From assembly GCA_011042595.1 (NCBI GenBank), contig DQWO01000063.1, positions 1 to 19,023 on the forward strand: a DNA stretch of 19,023 nucleotides. Direction: 5' to 3'. Made by a program: the position numbers and the translations under genes. Under the pieces are notes generated by a model. It did no database searches and had not been told where the DNA came from. It was given only the letters and a program-made list of their open reading frames with translations. The stretch's first letter is position 1. Each line of letters starts with the position of its first letter. The stretch is from Pseudomonadota bacterium (lineage in GTDB: Bacteria; Desulfobacterota; Anaeroferrophillalia; Anaeroferrophillales; Anaeroferrophillaceae). Below, piece after piece: positions 1 through 6,529 of the stretch.

Positions 1-69
1 ATTACCAGCGGCACAACCAATTAAAACAACCAGCCAGACAAACAATGCTATGATTCTGAGTTTAGTCAT
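1..69 (-). CDS. Lipoprotein, N-terminal fragment (possibly BamB-like)
   Basis: Only the first 23 codons are inside the window; the gene continues past position 1. Translation from the ATG at 69 gives a basic start (MTKLR), a hydrophobic stretch and a lipobox L-I-G-C with the lipidated Cys at residue 19, followed by A-A-G-N. This is a typical signal peptidase II signal, so the product should be an envelope lipoprotein. It starts 28 nt after the stop of the TPR protein gene on the same strand and is probably co-transcribed with it. In gammaproteobacteria a YfgM-type TPR protein is followed by BamB, the beta-propeller lipoprotein of the outer-membrane assembly machine. That identity is inference from gene order only, because the mature part is not visible. 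Confidence 0.7.
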   Translation of the reverse strand, partial: MTKLRIIALFVWLVVLIGCAAGN

Positions 70-97
70 CGCAACTCACTATCTACCTTTACCAGGT

Positions 98-787
98 TTA
101 CCCGGCTATCAGTTTAAAATATTCCAGCCGTTCATCAACCCAGCCTTTATACCGGGTATCAGGAACGAACTGAACCAGATTTTCATAAGCGGCCTTGGCC
201 TGTTCATATTTTTTCAGGTTTTCATAGCTCATTCCCAGCAATAGATAAACATCTTCACTGGTAGATGTATGGTCCGCCTGTATTTTAGCCAGAATTTCCA
301 GGCAACCGGAATAGTCCTGTTTTTCAAAGTCAACATATGCCATACCAAGACGACACAAATCAGCAACATAGGGGTCAGATGCAGCCTTGCCCAAAGCTTC
401 CTGATAAGCCTGATCGGCTTTATCGTACTGCTTCAACACATAGTAGCCATTGCCCCGCAGATAACAGGCCAATGGATAGGATGCCGCCAGACGTGAAGTT
501 CCAGCACCCGTCTCCAGCTTGGCAATTCCAGTCTTCAATGAGTCTGGCTGGCTCATATCATCAAAATATTGCAGTCCGACAGCCAATATCATGGATGCTT
601 GTTTATTTTGGTATCCGAGATAAGCACGGGTTCCCAACACCATAATTAACAAAGCCAGAACAACTATTCCTACCGCGATAACTTTTTTACTGTGGGATTT
701 GGCGTATACCTGCACCGCATTGACCGTTTTCATGAAGCCATCAGGCTGCCGTAATTCCCTCCTGACCGATATTTTACTTTTTGCCAT
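98..787 (-). CDS. Membrane-anchored TPR protein, YfgM-like
   Basis: This 229-residue protein has a short basic cytoplasmic N-terminus, one membrane segment at about residues 36-55 (VIAVGIVVLALLIMVLG), and then an all-helical part (about 60-225) with tetratricopeptide-like repeats such as LRGNGYYVLKQYDKADQAY and LGMSYENLKKYEQAKAAY. The topology (single N-terminal anchor, periplasmic TPR) and length match the YfgM/TPR_21 family, an ancillary periplasmic chaperone associated with the SecYEG translocon in E. coli. A GGGAG ribosome binding site lies on the minus strand about 12 nt before the ATG. A lipoprotein gene follows 28 nt downstream, which fits a yfgM-bamB-like pair. The fold assignment is good; the specific role is inferred. 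Confidence 0.75.
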   Translation of the reverse strand: MAKSKISVRRELRQPDGFMKTVNAVQVYAKSHSKKVIAVGIVVLALLIMVLGTRAYLGYQNKQASMILAVGLQYFDDMSQPDSLKTGIAKLETGAGTSRLAASYPLACYLRGNGYYVLKQYDKADQAYQEALGKAASDPYVADLCRLGMAYVDFEKQDYSGCLEILAKIQADHTSTSEDVYLLLGMSYENLKKYEQAKAAYENLVQFVPDTRYKGWVDERLEYFKLIAG

Positions 788-1132
788 TTTTCGATAAGAC
801 TCCCTTCACACACATAAAATAATACTGAACATAATCAAATATGCCGATTGGCATTTATTGAAATCATCAATAATACCGCCAAAATCAGAAGCATCCATAG
901 CATAATAAAAGACATTAATCAATAACGAAACCAACACCAAAACGCTTTTTTGCTGTCTGCTTCCTAAGAGTTGGTCTTAGTTGAACCCAATGGCTGTCTG
1001 TCTGGCAAATATTAGTTGAAAAAACCCGGAAACGAGCATTCTCAGATGGAAATATATTGACACCATTTCTTCAACTGGTTAGGATATTATTATCAGTGTT
1101 TCTGATTACAACAAAAAAGGAGATGCCTGCGG
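788..1132. other. Divergent intergenic region, 345 bp
   Basis: This AT-rich spacer separates the minus-strand TPR gene from the plus-strand glycosyltransferase gene. I see no gene in it. It holds the sigma-70-type promoter at 1057-1085 for the glycosyltransferase. It also holds two copies of TTAGTTGAA, at 977-985 and 1012-1020, 35 nt apart, about 40 bp upstream of the -35 box. On the minus strand a possible TTGATT / TATGTG pair precedes the TPR gene but is too weak to call. Confidence 0.6.
1057..1085 (+). promoter_or_regulatory. Sigma-70-type promoter of the glycosyltransferase gene
   Basis: A perfect -35 box TTGACA (1057-1062) is followed after exactly 17 nt by TAGGAT (1080-1085, four of six matches to TATAAT). 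Transcription would begin near 1092, about 40 nt before the ATG at 1133, with the AAGGAG ribosome binding site at 1117-1122 in between. Confidence 0.65.
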
Positions 1133-2404
1133 ATGGGGAAAAGTGCTCTTAACGATGAAGCCCTGGAAATCCTTAATACCATTGCTCGGGCTGACATTCT
1201 GGTTGGGATCCCCAGCTATAACAATGAAAAAACCATCGGCCACGTTGCTGAAGCCATTAAGCTGGGTCTGGCCAAATATTACCCCACTGCCAAGGCGGTA
1301 TTATTTAATTCTGATGGCGGTTCCGATGATCAGACCAGAATGGTTTTTGAGCGTATTGCCAGAACCAATTCTTATGATACCTTTTTTATCAAGGAACCAC
1401 AGTTTCCCCTGAAAACCGTGAGTAGCCAATACATTGGCATCCCTGGCAAGGGTTCGGCATTCAAGGCCATCTTTGAGGCGGCACAGATGCTTGGAGTCAA
1501 AGCCTGCGCCGTCCTGGATTCCGATTTACGCAGCATCACCCCTGAATGGATCCAGCTGCTACTGGAACCAGTATTGGCTAAAGGCTATGGCTACGTCTGT
1601 CCATTTTACCGACGCTACAAGTATGACGGAACCATTACCAACAGCATCGCCTACCCTTTTACCCGAGCCCTCTACGGTCGGCGGGTTCGCCAACCTATTG
1701 GAGGAGATTTCGGTTTCTCCGGCAAGCTCTTGAAGCTTTACCTTAATCAGGATGCCTGGGATACGGATGTTACCCGTTTCGGCATTGACATCTGGATGAC
1801 CACCACCGCCATTGTTAATGGTTTTAAGATCTGCCAGTCATTCATGGGGGCCAAAATCCATGATGTCAAGGATCCCGGTGCGGATCTGGGACCCATGTTC
1901 ATCCAAGTGGTAGGTACCATTTTCTCCTTGATGTCCACCTACGGATCCCATTGGCAGAAAGTTGTCGGCAGCCGGCCTACGGCAATTTTGGGATTTCAAT
2001 CGGAAACCGCACCCAAGCCACTGAATGTTAACGTCTCCCGAATGATAACCAAGTTTACTGAAGGAATTTCAAGCCATAAGTCTTCATACCAGCAGATTTT
2101 TTCTGAACAGGTTTTTACAAAGCTGATGGAAGTTGCTGAAATGTCCGGAGACAACATAGACTTCCCGAAAACACTATGGGCAAAAGTAGTTTTTGATTAC
2201 GCGGTGTTTTACCAGACAGCTCAGGACCACCAGCGGGTTCTGCAGTCTTTAATCCCCCTCTATTATGGTTTTATTTCATCATTTGTACATGAGACTGAAA
2301 ACCTGGATGACTACCAGGCTGAAGAAATAATCGAAGAACTCTGCCAGATTTATGAAGACAGTAAGCCCTACCTGATTGAACAATGGCAACAAAATAAGAG
2401 CTAA
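1133..2404 (+). CDS. GT-A family glycosyltransferase, GT2/GT81-like
   Basis: The 423-residue protein begins with a nucleotide-sugar-binding Rossmann half (ADILVGIPSYNNEKTIGHV, about residues 20-38, then NSDGGSDDQT). It continues with a metal-binding DxD equivalent in AVLDSDLRSITPEWI and an acceptor-side region containing RQPIGGDFGFSG. There is no membrane segment, so it should be cytosolic. The layout recalls glucosyl-3-phosphoglycerate or mannosylglycerate synthases (GT81/GT78), which make compatible solutes or polysaccharide primers. The C-terminal 120 residues are helical and unassigned. AAGGAG lies 10 nt before the ATG and a strong promoter is upstream. It is followed by a stand-alone receiver gene. 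The family is reasonably sure; donor and acceptor cannot be told from the sequence. Confidence 0.7.
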   Translation: MGKSALNDEALEILNTIARADILVGIPSYNNEKTIGHVAEAIKLGLAKYYPTAKAVLFNSDGGSDDQTRMVFERIARTNSYDTFFIKEPQFPLKTVSSQYIGIPGKGSAFKAIFEAAQMLGVKACAVLDSDLRSITPEWIQLLLEPVLAKGYGYVCPFYRRYKYDGTITNSIAYPFTRALYGRRVRQPIGGDFGFSGKLLKLYLNQDAWDTDVTRFGIDIWMTTTAIVNGFKICQSFMGAKIHDVKDPGADLGPMFIQVVGTIFSLMSTYGSHWQKVVGSRPTAILGFQSETAPKPLNVNVSRMITKFTEGISSHKSSYQQIFSEQVFTKLMEVAEMSGDNIDFPKTLWAKVVFDYAVFYQTAQDHQRVLQSLIPLYYGFISSFVHETENLDDYQAEEIIEELCQIYEDSKPYLIEQWQQNKS

Positions 2405-2450
2405 TGCGGGGTCTAGACCAACAACCAAAAAGTGGCTTTTTCGGCCCGCA
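2405..2450 (+). terminator. Possible weak terminator after the glycosyltransferase gene
   Basis: TGCGGG (2405-2410) can pair with CCCGCA (2445-2450). Inside lie a palindrome GGTCTAGACC (2410-2419) and a small hairpin AAAAAG-TGG-CTTTTT (2427-2441). The run of T is short and lies inside the outer stem, so this is an imperfect intrinsic terminator at best. Confidence 0.3.
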
Positions 2451-2454
2451 AATA

Positions 2455-2512
2455 AGTGCTCTTATCAGAATATTTTCTTGTTTTCAAACAAGAAAATATT
2501 CTGTAAGGCACT
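2455..2512 (+). repeat. Long near-perfect inverted repeat / hairpin
   Basis: The core is a perfect 18-bp inverted repeat (2466-2483 with 2486-2503) separated by only two bases (TC). It extends outward through CTTA/TAAG (2461-2464 with 2504-2507) and AGTGC/GCACT (2455-2459 with 2508-2512). Only two unpaired T residues, at 2460 and 2465, interrupt the 5' arm, giving a 27-bp stem. There is no T run after it, so it does not look like an intrinsic terminator. It ends 7 nt before the GGGGAG ribosome binding site of the receiver gene, so any transcript from the glycosyltransferase promoter would carry it in the leader. Confidence 0.9.
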
Positions 2513-2533
2513 AAAACCAGGGGAGTCAGGAAA

Positions 2534-2899
2534 ATGAAAAAGAAAAAGATTCTCTCAATTGACGACGAGGAAAATATCCGTTTACTGTTATCTTGTGAAC
2601 TCGAGGATGAAGGCTATGAGGTCATCAGCCTGGGGAACCCACTGCAGGCAATGAAAATGATCGAAGATGAGCAACCGGACATCATCATACTGGACATTAA
2701 AATGCCGCAGTTAAGCGGCATTGAGCTGTTGAAAATGATCCGGGACAAATACTATGACTTACCGGTTATCCTTTTATCGGCTTACAGTACTTTCAAACGG
2801 GATGTCGCAGCCATGGCCTCCGATTACTATGTAGTTAAATCGGCCGACCTGAACGAATTGAAAAAACTGATTAAAAAAATCTTCAAAACTCACTTGTAA
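2534..2899 (+). CDS. Stand-alone response regulator receiver domain (CheY-like)
   Basis: This 121-residue protein is a single REC domain with nothing attached. The acidic pair D10-D11, the phospho-acceptor D54 in IIILDIKMP, the switch residue S82 in LLSAYS and the conserved K102 in VVKSAD are all present, so it should be phosphorylated by a histidine kinase. With no output domain it must act through a partner, as CheY or Spo0F do. No kinase gene is in the window. GGGGAG lies 8 nt before the ATG. The gene follows the glycosyltransferase on the same strand and is separated from it by a 27-bp hairpin. It converges on the lysine-rich gene with only 7 nt between the two stops. Confidence 0.9.
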   Translation: MKKKKILSIDDEENIRLLLSCELEDEGYEVISLGNPLQAMKMIEDEQPDIIILDIKMPQLSGIELLKMIRDKYYDLPVILLSAYSTFKRDVAAMASDYYVVKSADLNELKKLIKKIFKTHL

Positions 2900-2906
2900 A
2901 AACTTA

Positions 2907-3473
2907 CTATTTCTTCTCATCTCCAGTGGCACTGGTTTTTGCCGCCGGTTTTTTTCTGGGTGCCCGTGGCGTTGTAGTTTTAGGCTTTTTTGCCGTTGAA
3001 GCGGCTGTTTTTGTTGTGGCCTTTTTGGTCGTCGAACTTTTTTTCACCGGTTTGTCCGCGGGACTATCAGCAACAGCAGTACTTTTTTCCGTTTTCTCCG
3101 CCGATTTGTCCCCGGAAGCCTGGCTGTCAACAACCGGTGTTTCTACCGTTTCCGCACAACTTTCTACCTCTGTTGCGGCCATCTCCTCTGCTTTTATCTC
3201 GTTAATTTCCTGAAGCAGCAATTCCTGCTCCTGATCCAGGTCTGACAAAGTCAATAACAGCTGAGATATCTCCTCTTTATCCCAGACATTATCTTCTTTT
3301 TGTAAAACCTTGAATATGTAAAGGCGTTCCCCAAGATTTTGAAAGTAATGTTTGCGTTGACGGCGAATGGAAGATAGTTTTACCTGCCGGGTAGCCACGC
3401 GACAAAGCTTTCCGCTTTCATAGGTGATTTTTTTAAGCACAGATTGACCAGTCTTAGATGCTGAATCACTCAT
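2907..3473 (-). CDS. Lysine/alanine-rich histone-like tail protein of unknown function
   Basis: I chose the ATG at 3473 because a strong GGGGAGGG lies just before it on the minus strand. A longer frame up to 3539 adds 22 hydrophobic residues without support. The product has 188 residues. About 1-65 is basic (KKITYESGKLCRVATRQ, SSIRRQRKHYF). About 66-95 is acidic and coiled-coil-like (SDLDQEQELLLQEINEI). The remainder is low complexity, ending in a tail rich in K, A, T and P (VKKSSTTKKATTK, PRAPRKKPAAK). Such tails resemble histone H1 and bacterial AlgP-like proteins and suggest nucleic acid or polyanion binding. I do not recognise the N-terminal part. Function is unassigned. Confidence 0.7.
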   Translation of the reverse strand: MSDSASKTGQSVLKKITYESGKLCRVATRQVKLSSIRRQRKHYFQNLGERLYIFKVLQKEDNVWDKEEISQLLLTLSDLDQEQELLLQEINEIKAEEMAATEVESCAETVETPVVDSQASGDKSAEKTEKSTAVADSPADKPVKKSSTTKKATTKTAASTAKKPKTTTPRAPRKKPAAKTSATGDEKK

Positions 3474-3742
3474 TTTTCCCTCCCCAGTTAAAAACCATAT
3501 GAAAAAGCTGTATAGTAATCCATTGAAACACTCACCCACATATTAATTCAGGCTTTTTGCTATGGCTGAGCGCCAATTATCAAAATATTAGCTGGAAACA
3601 GCAGTTTACTACAGATACCGGACAATAAAATCAAGCTAAATTAATAACTATTGCTTTGTCAAGGTTTTTCTGCCAGATAAGACCCTATTATTAACGGTTG
3701 AACTGTTCTCAAGTCTCAAGATATGATTGTAAGGAGCAGGCG

Positions 3743-4516
3743 ATGTCAGAACTGATGATTGTTATCCCGGCCCGCTACCAGTCATCTCGTTTCCCCGGCA
3801 AACCACTGGCCAAATTGCTGGACAAGCCAATGATCCAGTGGGTTCTGGAACGGTGCCGGCAATCTAAGCTTGCCGATCAGGTTCTCGTTGCCACCGATGA
3901 CCAGCGGATTTATCAGGCAGTTACCGCCATCGGCGGGAAAGCAGAAATAACCGGCATGGACCACCAGAGCGGCACAGACAGGATTGCCGAAATCGCCGCG
4001 CGGCATCCGGAAACAACTTGGTTCATCAATGTCCAGGGAGATGAACCAGATATTTCCCCTTCACTAATCGATGGAGTTGCAGCGGCTCTGCGAAAAAGCT
4101 CAGCTCCCGATATTATCGTTACCGCTCGCAGTCCAATCCGTTCTGCAGCCAGCTTCAGATCACCGCATGTTGTTAAGATTGTCACTGATCTTCATGGTCA
4201 GGCACTTTATTTCTCCCGGTCCCCCATTCCCCATAACCGCTCCATTTCTGTTGATGAACAGACCTTTCCCAATCCAATCTGCTGGCAGCATATCGGCATC
4301 TACGGTTATCATCGATCTTTTCTTCAACGGCTCCCTGAATTACAACCAGGAGAACTGGAAAAGATTGAATCTCTGGAACAATTACGCTGGCTGGAGAACG
4401 GCTACCGGATAAAAGTCATCGATACCGACTATCACAGTCATGGGATTGATACTCCTGAAGACCTTGAAATGTTGGCTAAATGCTGGAAAGCAAAAAAAAT
4501 GGCTGAAATCTCTTAA
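3743..4516 (+). CDS. kdsB: 3-deoxy-manno-octulosonate cytidylyltransferase (CMP-KDO synthetase)
   Basis: KdsB activates KDO with CTP to CMP-KDO for the inner core of LPS, in the cytosol. The start at 3743 is set by AAGGAG at 3731-3736; an in-frame ATG at 3698 would add 15 unrelated residues. The 257-residue product (family about 250) carries the CTP-binding IPARYQSSRFPGKPL at the N-terminus, VATDD, the metal-binding NVQGDEP, RSPIPHNR and HIGIYGY, all diagnostic. It stands alone here, without kdsA or kdsD. Its last codons double as the terminator of the convergent tRNA-Leu: the AAA AAA ATG codons supply the T run on the other strand. The gene implies an LPS-bearing outer membrane. Confidence 0.95.
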   Translation: MSELMIVIPARYQSSRFPGKPLAKLLDKPMIQWVLERCRQSKLADQVLVATDDQRIYQAVTAIGGKAEITGMDHQSGTDRIAEIAARHPETTWFINVQGDEPDISPSLIDGVAAALRKSSAPDIIVTARSPIRSAASFRSPHVVKIVTDLHGQALYFSRSPIPHNRSISVDEQTFPNPICWQHIGIYGYHRSFLQRLPELQPGELEKIESLEQLRWLENGYRIKVIDTDYHSHGIDTPEDLEMLAKCWKAKKMAEIS

Positions 4517-4526
4517 GATTTCAGCC
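4492..4526 (-). terminator. Intrinsic terminator of tRNA-Leu, inside the 3' end of kdsB
   Basis: GGCTGAAATCT (4501-4511) and AGATTTCAGCC (4516-4526) form an 11-bp perfect stem with a CTTA loop. On the minus strand the stem is followed by A and then eight T (4499-4492), a classic intrinsic terminator 14 nt after the tRNA-Leu 3' end. On the plus strand the stem contains the kdsB stop codon and is followed only by a weak A/T stretch, so termination there would be less efficient. Confidence 0.8.
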
Positions 4527-4539
4527 ATTCATTATAAAA

Positions 4540-4626
4540 TGGTGCCGAAGGCGAGACTCGAACTCGCACAAGCATGCGCTCACTAGACCCTGAACCTAGC
4601 GCGTCTACCAATTCCGCCACTTCGGC
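4540..4626 (-). tRNA. tRNA-Leu(CAG)
   Basis: On the minus strand an 87-nt class II tRNA reads from GCCGAAG at 4626 to a genomically encoded CCA at 4540-4542. The acceptor stem pairs GCCGAAG with CTTCGGC. The D arm (TGGCGGAATTGGTAGACGC), the anticodon stem CTAGG/TCTAG around loop TTCAGGG (anticodon CAG, for CTG codons), a long variable arm typical of leucine and the T arm GTTCGAGTC are all visible. It is divergent from cysS and convergent with kdsB. Confidence 0.95.
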
Positions 4627-4686
4627 AACTGAAAAACCAGCGTTTAAAGAACAAAAAGTACCGCCGGCTGACACCGGCGAGAATTG

Positions 4687-4715
4687 TTGACTTAATAATC
4701 CAAAATAATTATAAT
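4687..4715 (+). promoter_or_regulatory. Near-consensus sigma-70 promoter of cysS
   Basis: TTGACT (4687-4692) and a perfect TATAAT (4710-4715) are separated by 17 nt. Transcription should start near 4722. An in-frame ATG at 4714-4716 overlaps the -10 box and so cannot be in the mRNA, which forces the cysS start downstream to TTG 4777. A small hairpin CGCCGG/CCGGCG (4662-4679) lies just upstream, between the divergent cysS and tRNA-Leu genes. Confidence 0.85.
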
Positions 4716-4776
4716 GTCAAGCTGCGATTATGCGGAAATAATCAAAAAAATCACCCCCAGGAAACAGGAGTTTTTC

Positions 4777-6234
4777 TTGCAGATTTATAACACCTTAAGC
4801 GGCAAAAAAGAGGAATTTATCCCCCTTCATGATCAGAAAGTAGGCATGTATGCCTGTGGAGTAACAGTCTACGACCTCTGCCATATGGGCCATGCCCGCT
4901 CCCTGATTGTTTTCGATGTCATCTACCGATATTTGCTCTACAAAGGCTATGAAGTTACCTACGTCCGTAATTTCACTGATGTGGATGATAAAATCATCAA
5001 GCGGGCCCAGGAAAAAAAGATATCCTGGAAAGAGCTGGCTGACACTTTTATCCATGAGTTCTATGTGGACATGGATCGCCTGCAGCTTAAACGTCCGACC
5101 GTTGAGCCCCGGGCAACCGATTATATCAAGCAAATCATTGAGCTGGTAAAAAAACTGGAAGCCAACGGCCTGGCCTATGAGGTTGATGGAGATGTTTTTT
5201 ACCGGCTCAAGGAATTTCCCTCCTACGGCAAACTGTCCGGTAAGAAAATTGATGATTTGCTGTCCGGCGCCCGGATTGAAATCGATGACCGCAAGGAAAG
5301 CCCCCTGGATTTTGCCCTCTGGAAAAAAAGCAAACCGGGGGAACCTGCCTGGGAAAGCCCCTGGGGTCAAGGCCGTCCGGGATGGCATATCGAATGTTCG
5401 GCCATGAGCCAGGAGATACTTGGTGAAACCTTTGATATTCATGGAGGGGGAAAAGATCTGGTTTTTCCCCACCATGAAAACGAGATCGCCCAGTCCGAGG
5501 GAGCAACAGGTAAACCGTTCGTCCGCTACTGGATGCATAATGGTTTTGTCAACATCAACAAAGAAAAAATGTCAAAATCATTGGGGAATTTTTTTACCAT
5601 TCGGGATATACTGCAAAAATATCATCCGGAGACCCTGCGTCTATTCATCCTTTCCAGCCACTATCGCTCACCCATTGATTTTTCCTGGGATACCATGGAT
5701 GCTGCCGGAACCGGTTTAACCCGCCTGTATCAGGCCGCGGAGCGACTGCAGGTCGCTGTCGAATCCACGGCCGCGTTACCAGCAGAATCAGCACAATCTT
5801 CCTTGCCACCGTTGAGTAAAGAATTGGAAGCGGTAAAAACATCTTTCATCAAAGCCATGGATGATGATTTCAACAGCGCTTTAGCCGTTGGCCAGCTTTT
5901 CGAAGCCGCTAAATTCATCAATCGCTACCTTGACATCCATCCTCTCCAATCATTAAACCACAATGATCTTGAGGCAGCATTCCTGCTGTTCAAAGAACTG
6001 GCTGATATTTTGGGAATTCTAGAAGCTGACCCAACGGAATTTCTCAAAAACCTGGGGGGGGAAGAAGCATTGCCGATCACCAAAGAGGAAATTCAGGAAT
6101 TAATTGCCCGGCGCAATCAGGCCCGCAAGGAAAAACAATGGACAACTGCCGATGAAATACGTGACCGACTGGCAGAATTGGGCATAATCCTGAAAGACTC
6201 TCCGAATGGCACTCAATGGCAGAGAAAAAGATAA
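4777..6234 (+). CDS. cysS: Cysteinyl-tRNA synthetase, TTG start
   Basis: This class I synthetase charges tRNA-Cys in the cytosol. I place the start at TTG 4777: AGGAG ends 7 nt before it, and the protein then begins [13 protein letters not shown], the usual CysRS N-terminus. The upstream ATG at 4714 lies inside the -10 box. The product has 485 residues (family about 460-490). Visible are the zinc ligand C27 in YACGVTVYD, the HIGH-type motif HMGH (36-39), [10 protein letters not shown] and [15 protein letters not shown] with further zinc ligands, and KMSKS (264-268). The C-terminal DALR-type and anticodon domains follow, ending at GTQWQRKR. tRNA-Val follows after 84 nt with its own promoter. 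Confidence 0.95.
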   Translation: MQIYNTLSGKKEEFIPLHDQKVGMYACGVTVYDLCHMGHARSLIVFDVIYRYLLYKGYEVTYVRNFTDVDDKIIKRAQEKKISWKELADTFIHEFYVDMDRLQLKRPTVEPRATDYIKQIIELVKKLEANGLAYEVDGDVFYRLKEFPSYGKLSGKKIDDLLSGARIEIDDRKESPLDFALWKKSKPGEPAWESPWGQGRPGWHIECSAMSQEILGETFDIHGGGKDLVFPHHENEIAQSEGATGKPFVRYWMHNGFVNINKEKMSKSLGNFFTIRDILQKYHPETLRLFILSSHYRSPIDFSWDTMDAAGTGLTRLYQAAERLQVAVESTAALPAESAQSSLPPLSKELEAVKTSFIKAMDDDFNSALAVGQLFEAAKFINRYLDIHPLQSLNHNDLEAAFLLFKELADILGILEADPTEFLKNLGGEEALPITKEEIQELIARRNQARKEKQWTTADEIRDRLAELGIILKDSPNGTQWQRKR

Positions 6235-6252
6235 CAATTTCAAGAAAAAGCC

Positions 6253-6280
6253 TTGACAAGACAACAATAAATCGTTTAAA
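6253..6280 (+). promoter_or_regulatory. Sigma-70-type promoter of tRNA-Val
   Basis: A perfect TTGACA (6253-6258) is followed after 16 nt by TTTAAA (6275-6280, four of six matches). Transcription would start near 6287, about 32 nt upstream of the mature tRNA-Val 5' end. Readthrough could also reach thrS. Confidence 0.6.
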
Positions 6281-6318
6281 AACAAGGCCCTGAAAAGAAA
6301 AGTGTTTTCTATAGACAC

Positions 6319-6393
6319 AGGCGCATAGCTCAGGGGGAGAGCGCTACCTTGACACGGTAGAGGTCGGCGGTTCAAAACCGCCTGCGCCTACCA
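6319..6393 (+). tRNA. tRNA-Val(GAC)
   Basis: This is a 75-nt tRNA with acceptor stem AGGCGCA/TGCGCCT, D arm GCTCAGGGGGAGAGC, anticodon stem CTACC/GGTAG around loop TTGACAC (anticodon GAC at 6351-6353), T arm GGCGG-TTCAAAA-CCGCC and an encoded CCA. It reads GTC and GTT valine codons. It lies between cysS and the thrS leader. Confidence 0.95.
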
Positions 6394-6395
6394 CT

Positions 6396-6423
6396 TTGAT
6401 AATAATCGATTCCTCATTATATC
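6396..6423 (+). promoter_or_regulatory. Candidate promoter for the thrS operon leader
   Basis: TTGATA (6396-6401) and TATATC (6418-6423) are spaced 16 nt apart just after tRNA-Val. A transcript starting near 6430 would have a leader of about 100 nt holding the terminator at 6470-6512. The match is moderate. Confidence 0.4.
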
Positions 6424-6469
6424 CATGGCAGAATGAATTCGGCCTGACATTTTGTTGTTAGGGCCATCC

Positions 6470-6512
6470 AAGGCATCGGATTCCGAGAATTATCGATGCC
6501 TTTTGTTTTTTT
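6470..6512 (+). terminator. Intrinsic terminator / possible attenuator in the thrS leader
   Basis: AAGGCATCG (6470-6478) pairs perfectly with CGATGCCTT (6494-6502), and the following bases to 6512 are all T except one G. The 15-nt loop contains a nested TCGG-ATT-CCGA. The T run ends only 17 nt before the thrS ATG, leaving no room for another promoter. The operon must therefore read through it, or this is an attenuator. A second weak hairpin (6441-6465, GGCC/GGCC ends) precedes it. It may also end the tRNA-Val transcript. Confidence 0.75.
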
Positions 6513-6529
6513 ACGGTAGATTTTTCATT

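Noticed and set aside
788..1132. A sigma-54 promoter (TGGC-N8-TTG-like) around 1003-1018.
   Set aside because: TGGCAAATATTAGTTGA lacks the GC element at the right spacing, while a good sigma-70 promoter is present at 1057.
2926..3213. A hydrophobic plus-strand frame that looks like a membrane protein.
   Set aside because: It is the complement of the lysine/alanine-rich tail: lysine codons read backwards give Phe and Leu. It is an artefact of the real minus-strand gene.
3698..3742. A longer kdsB start at 3698.
   Set aside because: AAGGAG points to ATG 3743, and the product from there matches the usual KdsB N-terminus.
4795..5538. A 247-codon open frame on the minus strand opposite cysS.
   Set aside because: It is antisense to a conserved synthetase and its residues mirror the coding strand's codon pattern. 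No motif or start signal supports it.
6452..6529. An extended thrS start at TTG 6452 adding 26 residues.
   Set aside because: The extension runs through the leader terminator, has no ribosome binding site, and ThrRS of normal length starts at ATG 6530.
6394..6529. A T-box riboswitch before thrS.
   Set aside because: No T-box sequence (AGGGTGG-type) and no stem I with a Thr specifier loop could be seen in the roughly 100-nt leader.
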